Shown: positions 40,429 to 49,319, counted from the first letter of the stretch. The stretch is DNA of 64,000 nucleotides from Nocardioides sp. HDW12B (GCF_011299595.1 NZ_CP049867.1:186001-250000), one strand, 5' to 3'. Program-made: numbers and translations. The notes: generated from the letters alone by a model not told the origin.

Positions 40429-41441
40429 GGCTGCTCGTCCTCGGCGGCACCTCGTTCGTGGGCCGTGCCGTGGTGCAGGCGGGCGTCGCCGCCGGCCACG
40501 ACGTCACCACCCTCAACCGCGGCACCACCGGTCCCGACGAGCCGGGGGTCGACGTACGCCGGGCCGACCGGCGCGACCCCGACGCCGTCCGGGCCGCGCT
40601 CGGGAGCGACACCTGGGACGCCGTGGTCGACACCTGGTCGTCGGAGCCCCGACCGGTGGCGACGACCGCCGACCTGCTGGCCGACCGTGTCGGGCACCAC
40701 GGCTACGTGTCGAGCCGCTCGGTCTACACCTGGCCGCCTCGTGCGGGCGGCGACGAGTCGGAGCCGGTCGTGGCGGGCGACCCGCGGAGCGACGACGCGG
40801 CGGACTACGCGGCGGCGAAGCGCGGTGGCGAGCTCGCCGTGCTGGAGCGCTTCGGGGACCGCTGCCTCCTCGCCCGTGCCGGGCTGATCCTCGGTCCGCA
40901 CGAGAACGTCGGCCGGCTGCCGTGGTGGCTGCGCACGACCCGCGACGCCGACGCGGCTGCCCGGTCCGGGCGCGACGGCCGGGTCGTGGCCCCAGGGCCG
41001 CGGGAGCGGCCGTTGCAGCTGGTGGACGCCCGCGACCTCGCGGGCTGGATGGTGCGCTGCGCCGAGAGCGGCACCACCGGCACCTTCGACGCCGTCAGCC
41101 CGCCGGGCCACACCACCATCGGGGCGCTCCTGGACGCGTGCGTCGCGGTGACCGGGGGAGGCGCGGAGCTGGTGTGGGTCACCCCCGAGCGGCTGGCCGG
41201 GGCCGGGGTCTCCGGCTGGAGCGACCTGCCGGTCTGGACGCCGCCCACCGGGGAGCTGGCCGCCCTGCACGACAGCGACACGTCGGCCGCGGCGACCGCC
41301 GGCCTCACGGTGCGCCCGGCCGAGGAGACCGTCGCCGACACCTGGGCCTGGCTGCGCGGGCTCGACGAGGAGCCCTGGCAGATCCCCGGACGGGGCGTCA
41401 CCGGCCTGACCGCGGCCCAGCGAACGGCCCTCCTCGACTGA
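40425..41441 (+). CDS. NAD-dependent epimerase/dehydratase family protein
   Basis: A 338-residue extended-type short-chain dehydrogenase/reductase fold. The nucleotide loop is [19 protein letters not shown] (3-21), then [10 protein letters not shown]. The catalytic region has [10 protein letters not shown] and [14 protein letters not shown] with the YxxxK motif, and the C-terminal part has [14 protein letters not shown] and [14 protein letters not shown]. The tail ([20 protein letters not shown]) is typical of the reductase group related to plant isoflavone-reductase-like and mRNA-binding epimerases. The substrate is unknown. Co-translated with the TIM-barrel protein, which hints at successive steps on one sugar-like substrate. 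Confidence 0.88.
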   Translation: MRLLVLGGTSFVGRAVVQAGVAAGHDVTTLNRGTTGPDEPGVDVRRADRRDPDAVRAALGSDTWDAVVDTWSSEPRPVATTADLLADRVGHHGYVSSRSVYTWPPRAGGDESEPVVAGDPRSDDAADYAAAKRGGELAVLERFGDRCLLARAGLILGPHENVGRLPWWLRTTRDADAAARSGRDGRVVAPGPRERPLQLVDARDLAGWMVRCAESGTTGTFDAVSPPGHTTIGALLDACVAVTGGGAELVWVTPERLAGAGVSGWSDLPVWTPPTGELAALHDSDTSAAATAGLTVRPAEETVADTWAWLRGLDEEPWQIPGRGVTGLTAAQRTALLD

Positions 41442-41480
41442 GCCGGTCCCTGGGGAGTGACCGGGAGCCTGCCGGGGCCC

Positions 41481-41486
41481 TACGGT
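41481..41486 (+). promoter_or_regulatory. -10 box of the ABC transporter genes
   Basis: TACGGT lies 6 bp before the ATG at 41493. The intervening CGGAGG also resembles a ribosome-binding site but is too close to the start codon. Confidence 0.45.
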
Positions 41487-41492
41487 CGGAGG

Positions 41493-42209
41493 ATGCCGAG
41501 CCCGCCGGCGGTCGTGGCCCGGGACCTCCACGTGGTCCGGGGCGGCACCGTCGCGGTCGACCACCTGACCTTCGAGGCGGCGGCGGGCGAGGTGCTGGGC
41601 CTGCTGGGTCCCTCGGGCTGCGGCAAGACCTCGCTGATGCGGGCGCTCGTCGGCGTGCAGAAGGTGGCCGGGGGAGAGGTCACGGTGCTCGGCGGCCCGG
41701 CCGGGTCGTCCCCGCTGCGACGTCGCGTCGGCTACGTCACCCAGTCCGCCAGCGTGTACGCCGACCTGACGGTGGTCGAGAACCTGCGCTTCTTCGCCCG
41801 GGTGCTGCGCGCCGACCCCGACGCCGTACGCCGCAGCCTGGAGCGGGTCGACCTGACCGGCCAGGCCGACCGGGTCGTGGCGACGCTGTCGGGGGGCCAG
41901 CGCAGCCGGGTCTCGCTCGCGGTGGCGCTGCTGTCCCGGCCCGAGGTGCTGGTGCTCGACGAGCCCACCGTCGGTCTCGACCCGGTGCTGCGCCGCGACC
42001 TGTGGCGGCTGTTCCACGTCCTGGCCGACCAGGGCTGCTGCCTCGTCGTGTCGAGCCACGTCATGGACGAGGCCGAGCGCTGCGACCGGCTGCTGCTCAT
42101 GCGCGCCGGCCGGCTCCTCGCCGAGGGCACCCCCGCGGAGCTGCTGTCCCGGACCGGCGCCACGACGGTGGAGGACGCCTTCCTGCGGCTCGTCGAGGAC
42201 GCCCCGTGA
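41493..42209 (+). CDS. ABC transporter ATP-binding protein (ABC-2 export type)
   Basis: A 238-residue nucleotide-binding subunit: Walker A GPSGCGKTS (about 39-47), Q-loop VGYVTQSASVYADLTVVENL, signature LSGGQRSRV, Walker B VLVLDEPTVGLD and H-loop VVSSHVMDEAER. The DEPTVGLDP and ENLRFFARVL features place it among ABC-2-type exporters of drugs, lipids or antibiotics (NodI/DrrA-like). The ATG at 41493 is preferred to the upstream GTG 41457 because TACGGT sits 6 bp before it. The stop overlaps the permease start by GTGA. Confidence 0.93.
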   Translation: MPSPPAVVARDLHVVRGGTVAVDHLTFEAAAGEVLGLLGPSGCGKTSLMRALVGVQKVAGGEVTVLGGPAGSSPLRRRVGYVTQSASVYADLTVVENLRFFARVLRADPDAVRRSLERVDLTGQADRVVATLSGGQRSRVSLAVALLSRPEVLVLDEPTVGLDPVLRRDLWRLFHVLADQGCCLVVSSHVMDEAERCDRLLLMRAGRLLAEGTPAELLSRTGATTVEDAFLRLVEDAP

Positions 42210-42982
42210 GTGCCCTGCCGTCGCCGCGCGTGACGCTCGCCGTCGCGGCCCGCGTGCTGCGCCAGGTCCGCCGCGACCACCGCACCTTGGCCATGCTGGT
42301 GGTGCTGCCGAGCGTCGTGCTCACCCTGCTGTGGTGGATGTTCCGCGAGGTGCCGACCGTGGTGGGCAGCCCGTTCGACTCCCTCGGCCCGCCGCTGCTG
42401 GCGATCATCCCCTTCATCGTGATGTTCCTGGTGACGTCGGTGACCACGTTGCGCGAGCGCACCTCGGGCACGCTCGAACGGTTGCTGTCGATGCCGGTCG
42501 GCAAGCTCGACCTCCTGGGCGGCTACGCCGTCGCCTTCGGCCTGCTCGCGCTGGTGCAGTCGACGCTCGCGGTGGCGGTCTGCGTCGGCCTCCTCGGGCT
42601 CGCGGTCGAGGGACCGGTCGCCGTCCTCGTCGTGGTGGCGGTCGCCGACGCGGTGCTCGGCACGGCGCTGGGGCTCCTGGTCTCCGCCTTTGCGGCCACC
42701 GAGTTCCAGGCGGTGCAGTTCATGCCGCTCGTGGTCATCCCGCAGATCCTGCTGTGCGGGCTCTTCGTGCCCACCGACCAGATGCCGTCGGTGCTGGGGG
42801 CCGTCGCGTCCGTGCTGCCGCTGACCTACGCGGTGGAGGCCATGCAGGCCGTCGCCGGCGGCGGATCGTCGACCTGGGACGGAGTGGCCGGCGACGTGGG
42901 GGTCGACCTCCTCGTCGTGCTCGCGTTCGCCGTGGTGGCGCTGGGCCTCGGGGCCGCCACGCTGCGACGACGTACGGCGTAG
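42206..42982 (+). CDS. ABC-2 type transporter permease
   Basis: A 258-residue membrane subunit with six hydrophobic segments, including LAMLVVLPSVVLTLLWWMF, LAIIPFIVMFLVTSVTTL and VVALGLGAATLRRR at the end. Family markers are TLRERTSGTLERLLSMPVGK, the conserved cytoplasmic loop that couples to the ATPase, and QILLCGLFVPTDQMPSVL, the ABC-2 signature, followed by LPLTYAVEAMQ. It forms a two-gene exporter with the preceding ATPase. The substrate is unknown; DrrB/NodJ-like exporters move hydrophobic drugs or lipids. Confidence 0.92.
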   Translation: MSALPSPRVTLAVAARVLRQVRRDHRTLAMLVVLPSVVLTLLWWMFREVPTVVGSPFDSLGPPLLAIIPFIVMFLVTSVTTLRERTSGTLERLLSMPVGKLDLLGGYAVAFGLLALVQSTLAVAVCVGLLGLAVEGPVAVLVVVAVADAVLGTALGLLVSAFAATEFQAVQFMPLVVIPQILLCGLFVPTDQMPSVLGAVASVLPLTYAVEAMQAVAGGGSSTWDGVAGDVGVDLLVVLAFAVVALGLGAATLRRRTA

Positions 42983-42985
42983 CCT
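42980..42985 (+). promoter_or_regulatory. leaderless -10 box of proline dehydrogenase
   Basis: TAGCCT, overlapping the permease stop codon, lies 7 bp before the ATG at 42993. Confidence 0.45.
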
Positions 42986-42992
42986 GGGCGCC

Positions 42993-43940
42993 ATGACCGG
43001 ACCTGCCGACCTGTTGCGACGTCCGCTGCTCAAGCTGGCCGACAGTGACCGGGTCCGCCACCTGGTCACCACCACGCCGGTCTCGCGCGGGGTCGTCGAC
43101 CGCTTCGTGCCCGGCGAGGAGACCTCCGACGCCGTCCGCGCCAGTGCCGAGCTGGTGGCCACCGGCCGCACCGTCACCCTCGACTTCCTGGGCGAGGACA
43201 CCACCGACGAGGCGCAGGCCAGCGCGACCGTCGACGCCTACCTCGACGTCCTCGAGGGGCTGCACGCCGCCGGGCTGACGGGCTCGGTCGAGGTGTCGGT
43301 CAAGCTGTCGGCGGTCGGCCAGGCCCTGCCCGACCGCGGTGACAAGGTGGCGCTGGAGAACGCCCGCACCATCTGCGCCGCGGCGAGGCGACGGGGCACC
43401 ACCGTCACCCTCGACATGGAGGACCACTCCACCACCGACGCGACGCTGCGGACCCTGCGCGAGCTGCGCAAGGACTACCCCGAGACCGGCGCGGTGCTCC
43501 AGGCCTACCTGCGCCGCACCGAGACCGACTGCCGCGACCTGGCCGTCGAGGGCTCGCGGGTGCGGCTCTGCAAGGGCGCCTACGAGGAGCCCGAGCGGGT
43601 GGCGTTCCAGACCCGGCAGGAGGTCGACCTCTCCTACGTGCGCTGCCTCAAGGTGCTGATGAACGGCGCCGGCTACCCGATGGTGGCCAGCCACGACCCG
43701 CGCATGGTCGCGATCGCGGGCGAGCTCGCGCGGGCGGCGGGCCGCGCGCAGGGCAGCTTCGAGTACCAGATGCTCTACGGCGTGCGCCCCGACGAGCAGC
43801 GTCGGCTGGCCGACTCCGGCGAGACGGTGCGGGTCTACGTGCCCTACGGTCAGGAGTGGTACGGCTACCTCATGCGGCGGCTGGCCGAGCGTCCGAGCAA
43901 CGTCGCGTTCTTCCTGCGCTCGCTGGCCACCACCGGCTGA
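42993..43940 (+). CDS. proline dehydrogenase
   Basis: A 315-residue FAD-dependent proline dehydrogenase, oxidising proline to pyrroline-5-carboxylate and passing electrons to the membrane quinone pool. TIM-barrel segments include VTLDFLGEDTTDEAQA, GSVEVSVKLSAVGQAL, TVTLDMEDHSTTD, LQAYLRRTETDC, RLCKGAYEEPERVAF, MVASHDPRM and YQMLYGVRPDEQ. It is the monofunctional type; the P5C dehydrogenase partner is not in the window. proC, which runs the opposite conversion, follows within 105 bp, making a proline-cycle pair. It is probably leaderless. Confidence 0.93.
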   Translation: MTGPADLLRRPLLKLADSDRVRHLVTTTPVSRGVVDRFVPGEETSDAVRASAELVATGRTVTLDFLGEDTTDEAQASATVDAYLDVLEGLHAAGLTGSVEVSVKLSAVGQALPDRGDKVALENARTICAAARRRGTTVTLDMEDHSTTDATLRTLRELRKDYPETGAVLQAYLRRTETDCRDLAVEGSRVRLCKGAYEEPERVAFQTRQEVDLSYVRCLKVLMNGAGYPMVASHDPRMVAIAGELARAAGRAQGSFEYQMLYGVRPDEQRRLADSGETVRVYVPYGQEWYGYLMRRLAERPSNVAFFLRSLATTG

Positions 43941-44044
43941 CCCGGCCGCCACGGGCCACCACCGGACACCACCGGATGACCGGGCCCGGCCTCGGCTCGA
44001 CCCTGCTGACACCGTCCCGACGGGGGCGGAGAAGGAGACCACCG

Positions 44045-44851
44045 ATGACGGACAGCGTCGCGATCCTGGGCGCCGGGGTGATGGGGGAGAGCCTGCTGTC
44101 GGGCCTCGTGCGCGCCGGCCGGGAGGTCTCGAGCCTCCTCGTGGGCGAGAAGAGCTTGCAGCGCGCCACCGAGCTCGAGGAGCGGTACGGCGTGCGCGTG
44201 GTCGAGAACCGCGCCGCCGCCGCCGAGGCCGACACCGTCGTGGTCGTCGTGAAGCCGCAGGACATGGCCGACCTCCTCACCGACATCGCGCCGGTCCTGC
44301 GGGCGGGCCAGCTGCTGGTGTCGCTGGCGGCCGGCGTCACCACCGCCTTCATCGAGTCCCACGTCCCCGAGGGTGTCGCGGTCGTGCGGGTCATGCCGAA
44401 CACGCCCGCCCTGGTCGACGCCGGCATGGCCGCCATCTCGCCGGGCACGCACTGCGACGACGACCACCTGGCGCGCGCCGAGGCGCTGATGTCGGCCACC
44501 AGCAAGGTCCTGCGGGTGCCGGAGAACCAGCAGGACGCGGTCACCGCGATCAGCGGCTCCGGCCCTGCCTACCTGTTCTTCGTGGTGGAGGCGATGATCG
44601 AGGCCGGGGTCCACCTCGGCCTGCCGCGTCCGACCGCGACCGAGCTCGTGGTGCAGACCGTGGTCGGCTCGGCCAAGCTGCTGCGCGAGACCGGCGAGCA
44701 CCCGACCGTGCTGCGCGAGCAGGTCACCTCGCCCGGCGGCACCACCGCCGCCGCGGTGCGCCAGCTCGAGGACCACAAGGTGCGGGCGGCGTTCCTCACC
44801 GCGATGGAGGCCGCCCGCGACCGGTCGCGCGACCTGGCCGGCGGGGCATGA
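44045..44851 (+). CDS. proC: pyrroline-5-carboxylate reductase
   Basis: ProC reduces pyrroline-5-carboxylate to proline with NADPH. The 268-residue protein has VAILGAGVMGESLLSGLVRA (5-24), VVVVKPQDM, VRVMPNTPALVDAGM, SGSGPAYLFFVVEAM and the C-terminal REQVTSPGGTTAAAVRQLE signature. The ATG at 44045 follows GGAGAAGGAG. The stop overlaps the AcuC-like gene by ATGA. Length and motifs are typical, so identification is secure. Confidence 0.96.
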   Translation: MTDSVAILGAGVMGESLLSGLVRAGREVSSLLVGEKSLQRATELEERYGVRVVENRAAAAEADTVVVVVKPQDMADLLTDIAPVLRAGQLLVSLAAGVTTAFIESHVPEGVAVVRVMPNTPALVDAGMAAISPGTHCDDDHLARAEALMSATSKVLRVPENQQDAVTAISGSGPAYLFFVVEAMIEAGVHLGLPRPTATELVVQTVVGSAKLLRETGEHPTVLREQVTSPGGTTAAAVRQLEDHKVRAAFLTAMEAARDRSRDLAGGA

Positions 44852-46080
44852 GCAGCGAGCCGTCCCCGGGTCCGCCGCCGGCCTCCGGGTCCTGCCGGGC
44901 CTGCGTGGTCTTCGACCAGAGCCTTGTCGACTACGACTTCGGCCACGACCACCCGCTCGACCCGGTCCGCGTCGACCTGACGATGCTGCTGGCCACCGAG
45001 CTCGGGGTGGTCGCGGGGCCCGGCTCGTCGTCGGGGCTGTCGGTCGTGCGGGCGCCGGTGGCCCCCGACGACCTCGTGGCCACGGTGCACGACGAGGAGT
45101 ACATGGCCGCCGTCCGCCGCTCGGGTGCGGATCCCACGGTCCTCGACGCGGGCCGCGGTCTGGGCAGCGACGACAACCCGACCTTCGAGGGCATGCACGA
45201 GGCGGCCGCCCACGTCGTCGGCGCCTCGGTGGAGGCGGCGCGCCGGGTCTGGACCGGGGAGGTCGACCACGCGGTCAACGTCGCCGGCGGCCTGCACCAC
45301 GCGATGCCGGACCGTGCCAGCGGCTTCTGCGTCTACAACGACGTCGCGGTCGCGATCCGGTGGCTGCTCGACAACGGCGCCGAGCGGGTGGCCTACGTCG
45401 ACGTCGACGTCCACCACGGCGACGGCGTGCAGGCGGTCTTCTACGACGACCCGCGCGTGCTCACGATCAGCCTCCACGAGACCGGTCAGATGCTCTTCCC
45501 CGGCACCGGCTTCCCCGACGAGACCGGCGGCCCGGGGGCCGAGGGCACGGCCGCGAACGTCGCGCTGCCGCCGGGCACGGCCGACGCCGGCTGGCTGCGC
45601 GCCTTCCACGCGGTGGTGCCGCCGCTGGTGCGTGAGTTCGCCCCCGACGTGCTGGTCACCCAGCACGGCTGCGACTCCCACATCGAGGACCCGCTGGCGC
45701 ACCTGCTGCTGAGCGTCGACGGCCAGCGCGCGTCGTACCTCGCGCTGCACGACCTGGCGCACGAGGTCTGCGACGGCCGGTGGCTGGCGACCGGGGGTGG
45801 CGGCTACGCGCTCGTCGACGTCGTGCCGCGGGCGTGGACCCACCTGTTGTCGATCGTCGCGGGCTCGCCGCTCGACCCGGCTCAGCCGGTCCCCGAGGGG
45901 TGGCGCGAGCTGGTGCGCGGCCGGATGCGGCGTACGGCGCCGCGGCGGATGACGGACGGACGCAATCCGGCCTACCGCGACTGGCGCGAGGGCTACGACC
46001 CCGACGTGTGGCTCGACCGCGCCGTCAACGCCAGCCGTGCGGCCTCGTTCCCGCTCCTGGGACTCGATCCGATGCCCTGA
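44848..46080 (+). CDS. histone-deacetylase-family protein, AcuC-like
   Basis: A 410-residue protein of the arginase/deacetylase superfamily, close to AcuC (acetoin-utilisation deacetylase, which activates acetyl-CoA synthetase in Bacillus). Zinc-site and active-site segments are NVAGGLHHAMPDRASGFCVY, YVDVDVHHGDGVQAVFY, ISLHETGQMLFPGTG, TQHGCDSHIEDPLAHL and ATGGGGYALVDV. It carries an N-terminal Pro/Ser leader and a C-terminal segment with a conserved DWREGYDPDVWLDRAV. Co-translated with proC. Whether it controls acetyl-CoA synthetase here is untested, but the acetoin-dehydrogenase-like operon at 4506-7863 makes an acetyl-CoA link worth noting. Confidence 0.88.
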   Translation: MSSEPSPGPPPASGSCRACVVFDQSLVDYDFGHDHPLDPVRVDLTMLLATELGVVAGPGSSSGLSVVRAPVAPDDLVATVHDEEYMAAVRRSGADPTVLDAGRGLGSDDNPTFEGMHEAAAHVVGASVEAARRVWTGEVDHAVNVAGGLHHAMPDRASGFCVYNDVAVAIRWLLDNGAERVAYVDVDVHHGDGVQAVFYDDPRVLTISLHETGQMLFPGTGFPDETGGPGAEGTAANVALPPGTADAGWLRAFHAVVPPLVREFAPDVLVTQHGCDSHIEDPLAHLLLSVDGQRASYLALHDLAHEVCDGRWLATGGGGYALVDVVPRAWTHLLSIVAGSPLDPAQPVPEGWRELVRGRMRRTAPRRMTDGRNPAYRDWREGYDPDVWLDRAVNASRAASFPLLGLDPMP

Positions 46081-46265
46081 AGAGCCCGATCCGTGACATT
46101 TGCGGAGCGGCTGTCCAGTCGACACGCCAGTACAGAGTTAACTTTTTGCCCAAGTCGTATCGCGCACCCCATCTGTCACACTACGCTCAGAGAAGGAAAG
46201 CGCATCGTCGTCGCTCCGGTGGGGAAGCCGGAGGCGCTGTTGCTTGAGAAAGTGCGGTGCCGAAC

Positions 46266-46472
46266 ATGGCCGAATCCAGCTCCGGTGACATCTCCGGAGT
46301 CACGTTCCTGACCGTGGCCGAGGTGGCCTCGGTGATGCGTGTGTCCAAGATGACCGTCTACCGACTGGTCCACAACGGCGAGCTGCCCGCGGTGCGGGTG
46401 GGGCGCTCCTTCCGGGTCCCCGAGGACGCGGTCAACGAGTACCTCCAGCGCAGCTTCTTCCAGACCGGCTGA
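46266..46472 (+). CDS. excisionase-like (MerR-type) helix-turn-helix protein
   Basis: A 68-residue DNA-binding protein with a winged helix-turn-helix: FLTVAEVASVMRVSKMTVYR (about 14-33), then LVHNGELPAVRVGRSFRVPE and DAVNEYLQRSFF. This is the excisionase/AlpA-like HTH_17 fold. It occurs directly upstream of the bS22 gene in many actinobacteria, so it is a chromosomal regulator, not a phage excisionase. The ATG at 46266 is used; GTG 46257 is a possible alternative. A perfect 17-bp hairpin follows its stop. Confidence 0.9.
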   Translation: MAESSSGDISGVTFLTVAEVASVMRVSKMTVYRLVHNGELPAVRVGRSFRVPEDAVNEYLQRSFFQTG

Positions 46473-46488
46473 CCCCCGGCGCACGCCT

Positions 46489-46528
46489 CGACGGAGCCGA
46501 CGACCGACCGTGGTCGTCGGCTCCGTCG
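46489..46528 (+). terminator. 17-bp perfect hairpin
   Basis: CGACGGAGCCGACGACC and GGTCGTCGGCTCCGTCG pair perfectly around the 6-base loop GACCGT, 16 bp after the HTH gene stop. No T-tract follows. Confidence 0.7.
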
Positions 46529-46604
46529 CGTCCGGGCCCCCCGGCGCCCCGGGCCGGTGCGCACGGTCACGTGGGACGGATTCGGGATCGACGGCGCCGA
46601 GGGC

Positions 46605-46610
46605 TAGGCT
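46605..46610 (+). promoter_or_regulatory. -10 box of the bS22 gene
   Basis: TAGGCT lies 60 bp upstream of the TTG start of bS22. Unlike its neighbours this gene has a leader with the ribosome-binding site GGAAAGG (46656-46662). Confidence 0.45.
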
Positions 46611-46670
46611 GGGCCACTCGGCCGGGTCGGCAGTGCGGACCCGGCGTCTCACGTCGGAAAGGTTCGACCC

Positions 46671-46772
46671 TTGGGTTCCGTGGTCAAGAAGCGCCGCAAG
46701 CGCATGGCGAAGAAGAAGCACCGCAAGCTGCTGAAGAAGACGCGCGTCCAGCGTCGTCGTCTCGGCAAGTAG
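46671..46772 (+). CDS. small ribosomal subunit protein bS22 (AURKAIP1/COX24 domain)
   Basis: A 33-residue, extremely basic protein starting at TTG 46671: [20 protein letters not shown], then [12 protein letters not shown]. This is the actinobacterial AURKAIP1/COX24-domain protein found in mycobacterial 30S structures as bS22, where it binds 16S rRNA near the decoding region. It is the only TTG start proposed in the window and is supported by a GGAAAGG ribosome-binding site 8 bp upstream and by close family similarity from the first codon. It is easily missed because of its size. Confidence 0.9.
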   Translation: MGSVVKKRRKRMAKKKHRKLLKKTRVQRRRLGK

Positions 46773-46861
46773 CCGCGACGCACCAGGGCCAGGACCGGGC
46801 CGGCCGGGTCCCTCGAGGACCGGTCGGACCAGGTCGCCAGCGACACGGGGACGGGGCAGGC

Positions 46862-47950
46862 ATGGGGCGGATCGTTCTGGTCACCGGGGTCTCGCACGAC
46901 CTCGGTGGTCTCGTCGCGCGCCGGATGGCGAGCGACCCGGAGGTCAGCAGGGTCATCGGCGTCGACGTCGTGCCGCCCCGCGGTGACCTCGGTGGCGTGC
47001 GCTTCGTGCGCGCCGACATCCGCAACCCCGTCATCGCCAAGGTGATCGCCGGCGAGGACGTCGACACCGTCGTCCACACCAGCGTCGTCTCCTCCCCGGC
47101 CGCGGTCGGGGGGCGTGGCTCCATGAAGGAGCACAACGTCATCGGGACGATGCAGCTGCTGGCCGCCTGCCAGCGCGCCCCCGGCCTGGAGCGACTGGTC
47201 GTGAAGTCGTCGGCCGCGGTCTACGGCTCCTCGAGCCGCGACCCCGCCATGTTCACCGAGGACATGGCGCCCAAGCGCATGCCCCGCTCGGGCTTCGCCA
47301 AGGACGTCCTCGAGGTCGAGGGCTACGTCCGCGGCTTCTCGCGCCGACGGCCCGACGTGACGGTGACGCTGCTGCGCAACGCGCACACGATCTCCTCGCG
47401 CGGCGGGTCGATCATGGTCGACTACTTCTCCATGAACCCGGTGCCGAAGGTGCTGGGGTTCGACGCCCGTCTCCAGCTGCTGCACTACGACGACCTCGTC
47501 GCGGTGCTCCACCACGCCACCCTCGCGGGCGTCCACGGCACCTTCAACGTCGCCGCCGACGGCGTGGTGATGATGAGCCAGGCGCTCCGCCGGCTCGGCC
47601 GCGTGTCGGTGCCGATGCCGCAGGTCGCGCTGAGCTCGCTGGGGTCGCTGATCCGCCAGACCCCGCTGACGGTGCCGCACTTCTCCGGTGAGCAGATCGA
47701 CTACCTCGCCTTCGGGCGCGGGCTCGACACGACCCGGATGCGCCAGGTGCTCGGCTTCGAGCCGGTCTTCAGCACCGAGCAGGCGCTCAACGAGCTCTCC
47801 AGCAAGCTGGGCCCGGGTCTGCTCGAGACCCACCCGGTGGTCTCCCTGGAGCGGCTGGTCGCCGGCAGGGCCGGTGCGACCGGCGCGACCGGTGCGACCG
47901 CCTCGCTGGGACACGACGTCCGAGCCGACCGAAGGGACAGCGATGGCTGA
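46862..47950 (+). CDS. NAD-dependent epimerase/dehydratase family protein
   Basis: A 362-residue protein with an extended short-chain dehydrogenase fold. The nucleotide-binding loop is GRIVLVTGVSHDLGGLVARR (2-21), where HDL replaces the usual small residues. Later segments are DTVVHTSVVSSPAAVGGRG, LERLVVKSSAAVYGSSSRDP and the C-terminal GTFNVAADGVVMMSQALRRL. The catalytic YxxxK Tyr is not obvious: the region reads PRSGFAKDVLEVE, with Phe in the Tyr position, so a non-catalytic or altered role is likely. The stop overlaps the acyltransferase gene, a pairing seen in many actinobacteria, suggesting a shared lipid or envelope function. It ends in a Gly/Ala/Thr repeat tail (AGATGATGATA). Confidence 0.85.
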   Translation: MGRIVLVTGVSHDLGGLVARRMASDPEVSRVIGVDVVPPRGDLGGVRFVRADIRNPVIAKVIAGEDVDTVVHTSVVSSPAAVGGRGSMKEHNVIGTMQLLAACQRAPGLERLVVKSSAAVYGSSSRDPAMFTEDMAPKRMPRSGFAKDVLEVEGYVRGFSRRRPDVTVTLLRNAHTISSRGGSIMVDYFSMNPVPKVLGFDARLQLLHYDDLVAVLHHATLAGVHGTFNVAADGVVMMSQALRRLGRVSVPMPQVALSSLGSLIRQTPLTVPHFSGEQIDYLAFGRGLDTTRMRQVLGFEPVFSTEQALNELSSKLGPGLLETHPVVSLERLVAGRAGATGATGATASLGHDVRADRRDSDG

Positions 47951-49235
47951 CGCCGAGATCATCCCCCTGGGCACCCGCGGCCGACCGGGTCGTGGCGTGG
48001 GCAAGGACAAGCCCTCGGCCAACTCCCGCAGCCTGGCCGGCGGCGCGCGCCGCGGCGGCCCGGCACCGCGCGAGGAGTCCGACGCGGCCTCCGACGCCGT
48101 CGAGCCCGCGGACGAGACGCCCGGCGAGCCGGACCTCGACCCCGCCTTCGCCCCGGCCGCGACCGGTGCGCCGAGCAGCGCGGGCGGGCGGACGCAGGCG
48201 TCGCTCCCCGACGAGGGGGCACCGACGCCCGGCGCCGTGGATCCCGCGACGCCGGAGGTCGGGGACGGCGTGACCGGGCTGTCGCAGCCGGCCGCGTCGC
48301 TCGAGGCTCCCGCACCGGCCCGGACCGAGCGGCGCCTGCCCGGACCGTCGGTGCCCGAGCTGCTGGCCGCGGCCACCAGCGCCGCCCAGCGGGTCTTCGG
48401 CGACGACGCCGACCGCAAGCTGGCGCAGATGCTCGCCTTCGTGCGGCGCCGCGTCACCGGCGAGTACGTCGTCGACGAGTACGGCCTCGACGCCGAGGTC
48501 ATCGACACCTTCCTCATGGAGATGGTGCGCCCCCTGGCGACCAAGTGGTTCCGGGTCGAGGTGCGCGGCGTCGAGAACATCCCCACCGAGGGCGGCGCCC
48601 TCGTCGTGGCCAACCACTCCGGCACCGTCCCGCTCGACGGCGCCATCTCTATGTTCGCGGTCCACGAGACCACCGGCCGCAACCTGCGACCGCTCGGGGC
48701 CGACCTCGTGTTCAAGCTGCCCTTCTTCGGCGAGATGGCCCGCAAGGCGGGCGCCACGCTGGCGTGCAACGAGGACGCCACCCGGCTGCTCAGCAGCGGC
48801 GAGCTCGCCGCGGTCTGGCCGGAGGGCTTCAAGGGCATCGGAAAGCCCTACTCCGAGCGCTACAAGCTGCAGCGGTTCGGCCGCGGGGGCTTCGTCTCGG
48901 CCGCCATCAAGACCGGCGTCCCGATCGTGCCGTGCTCGATTGTGGGCGCGGAGGAGATCTACCCGCTGGTGGGCAACGTGCCGGCGCTCGCGCGCCTGAT
49001 CGGCGTACCCTACGTGCCGATCACGCCGTTCTTCCCGCTGCTCGGACCGCTGGGCCTCGTGCCGCTGCCGTCGAAGTGGATCATCGAGTTCGGCGAGCCG
49101 ATCCGGACGGACTCCTACGACCCCGGCGCCGCGGACGACCCGATGCTCGTCTTCAACCTCACCGACCAGGTGCGCGAGACCATCCAGCAGACGCTCTACA
49201 CGCTGCTGATGCGTCGCAAGTCCGTCTTCCACTGA
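47943..49235 (+). CDS. lysophospholipid acyltransferase-family protein
   Basis: A 430-residue protein. Residues 1-140 are low-complexity (Ala, Pro, Glu, Ser); the acyltransferase domain follows (about 200-425). Motif I reads VVANHSGTVPLDG, in which six rather than four residues separate His and Asp, so the HX4D motif is altered. The glycerol-phosphate-binding block is VWPEGFKGIGKPYS in place of FPEGTR. Other segments are LGADLVFKLPFFGEM and IKTGVPIVPCSIVGAEEIYP. These variants are shared by an actinobacterial subgroup. Activity as an acyltransferase is likely but the substrate is unknown. Its start overlaps the end of the epimerase gene. Confidence 0.87.
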   Translation: MADAEIIPLGTRGRPGRGVGKDKPSANSRSLAGGARRGGPAPREESDAASDAVEPADETPGEPDLDPAFAPAATGAPSSAGGRTQASLPDEGAPTPGAVDPATPEVGDGVTGLSQPAASLEAPAPARTERRLPGPSVPELLAAATSAAQRVFGDDADRKLAQMLAFVRRRVTGEYVVDEYGLDAEVIDTFLMEMVRPLATKWFRVEVRGVENIPTEGGALVVANHSGTVPLDGAISMFAVHETTGRNLRPLGADLVFKLPFFGEMARKAGATLACNEDATRLLSSGELAAVWPEGFKGIGKPYSERYKLQRFGRGGFVSAAIKTGVPIVPCSIVGAEEIYPLVGNVPALARLIGVPYVPITPFFPLLGPLGLVPLPSKWIIEFGEPIRTDSYDPGAADDPMLVFNLTDQVRETIQQTLYTLLMRRKSVFH

Positions 49236-49319
49236 CCTGCACGGTCGGGCGGGGTCGGAGGCGACCCGACGGCTGGTCGGTGCGCGCTGTGCCGTGCCGA
49301 GGTCAGGACGAGGGGTCGG

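Noticed and set aside
46656-46672. GGTTCGACCC as a tRNA T-arm.
   Set aside because: No paired acceptor, D or anticodon arms surround it; it lies in the leader of the bS22 gene.
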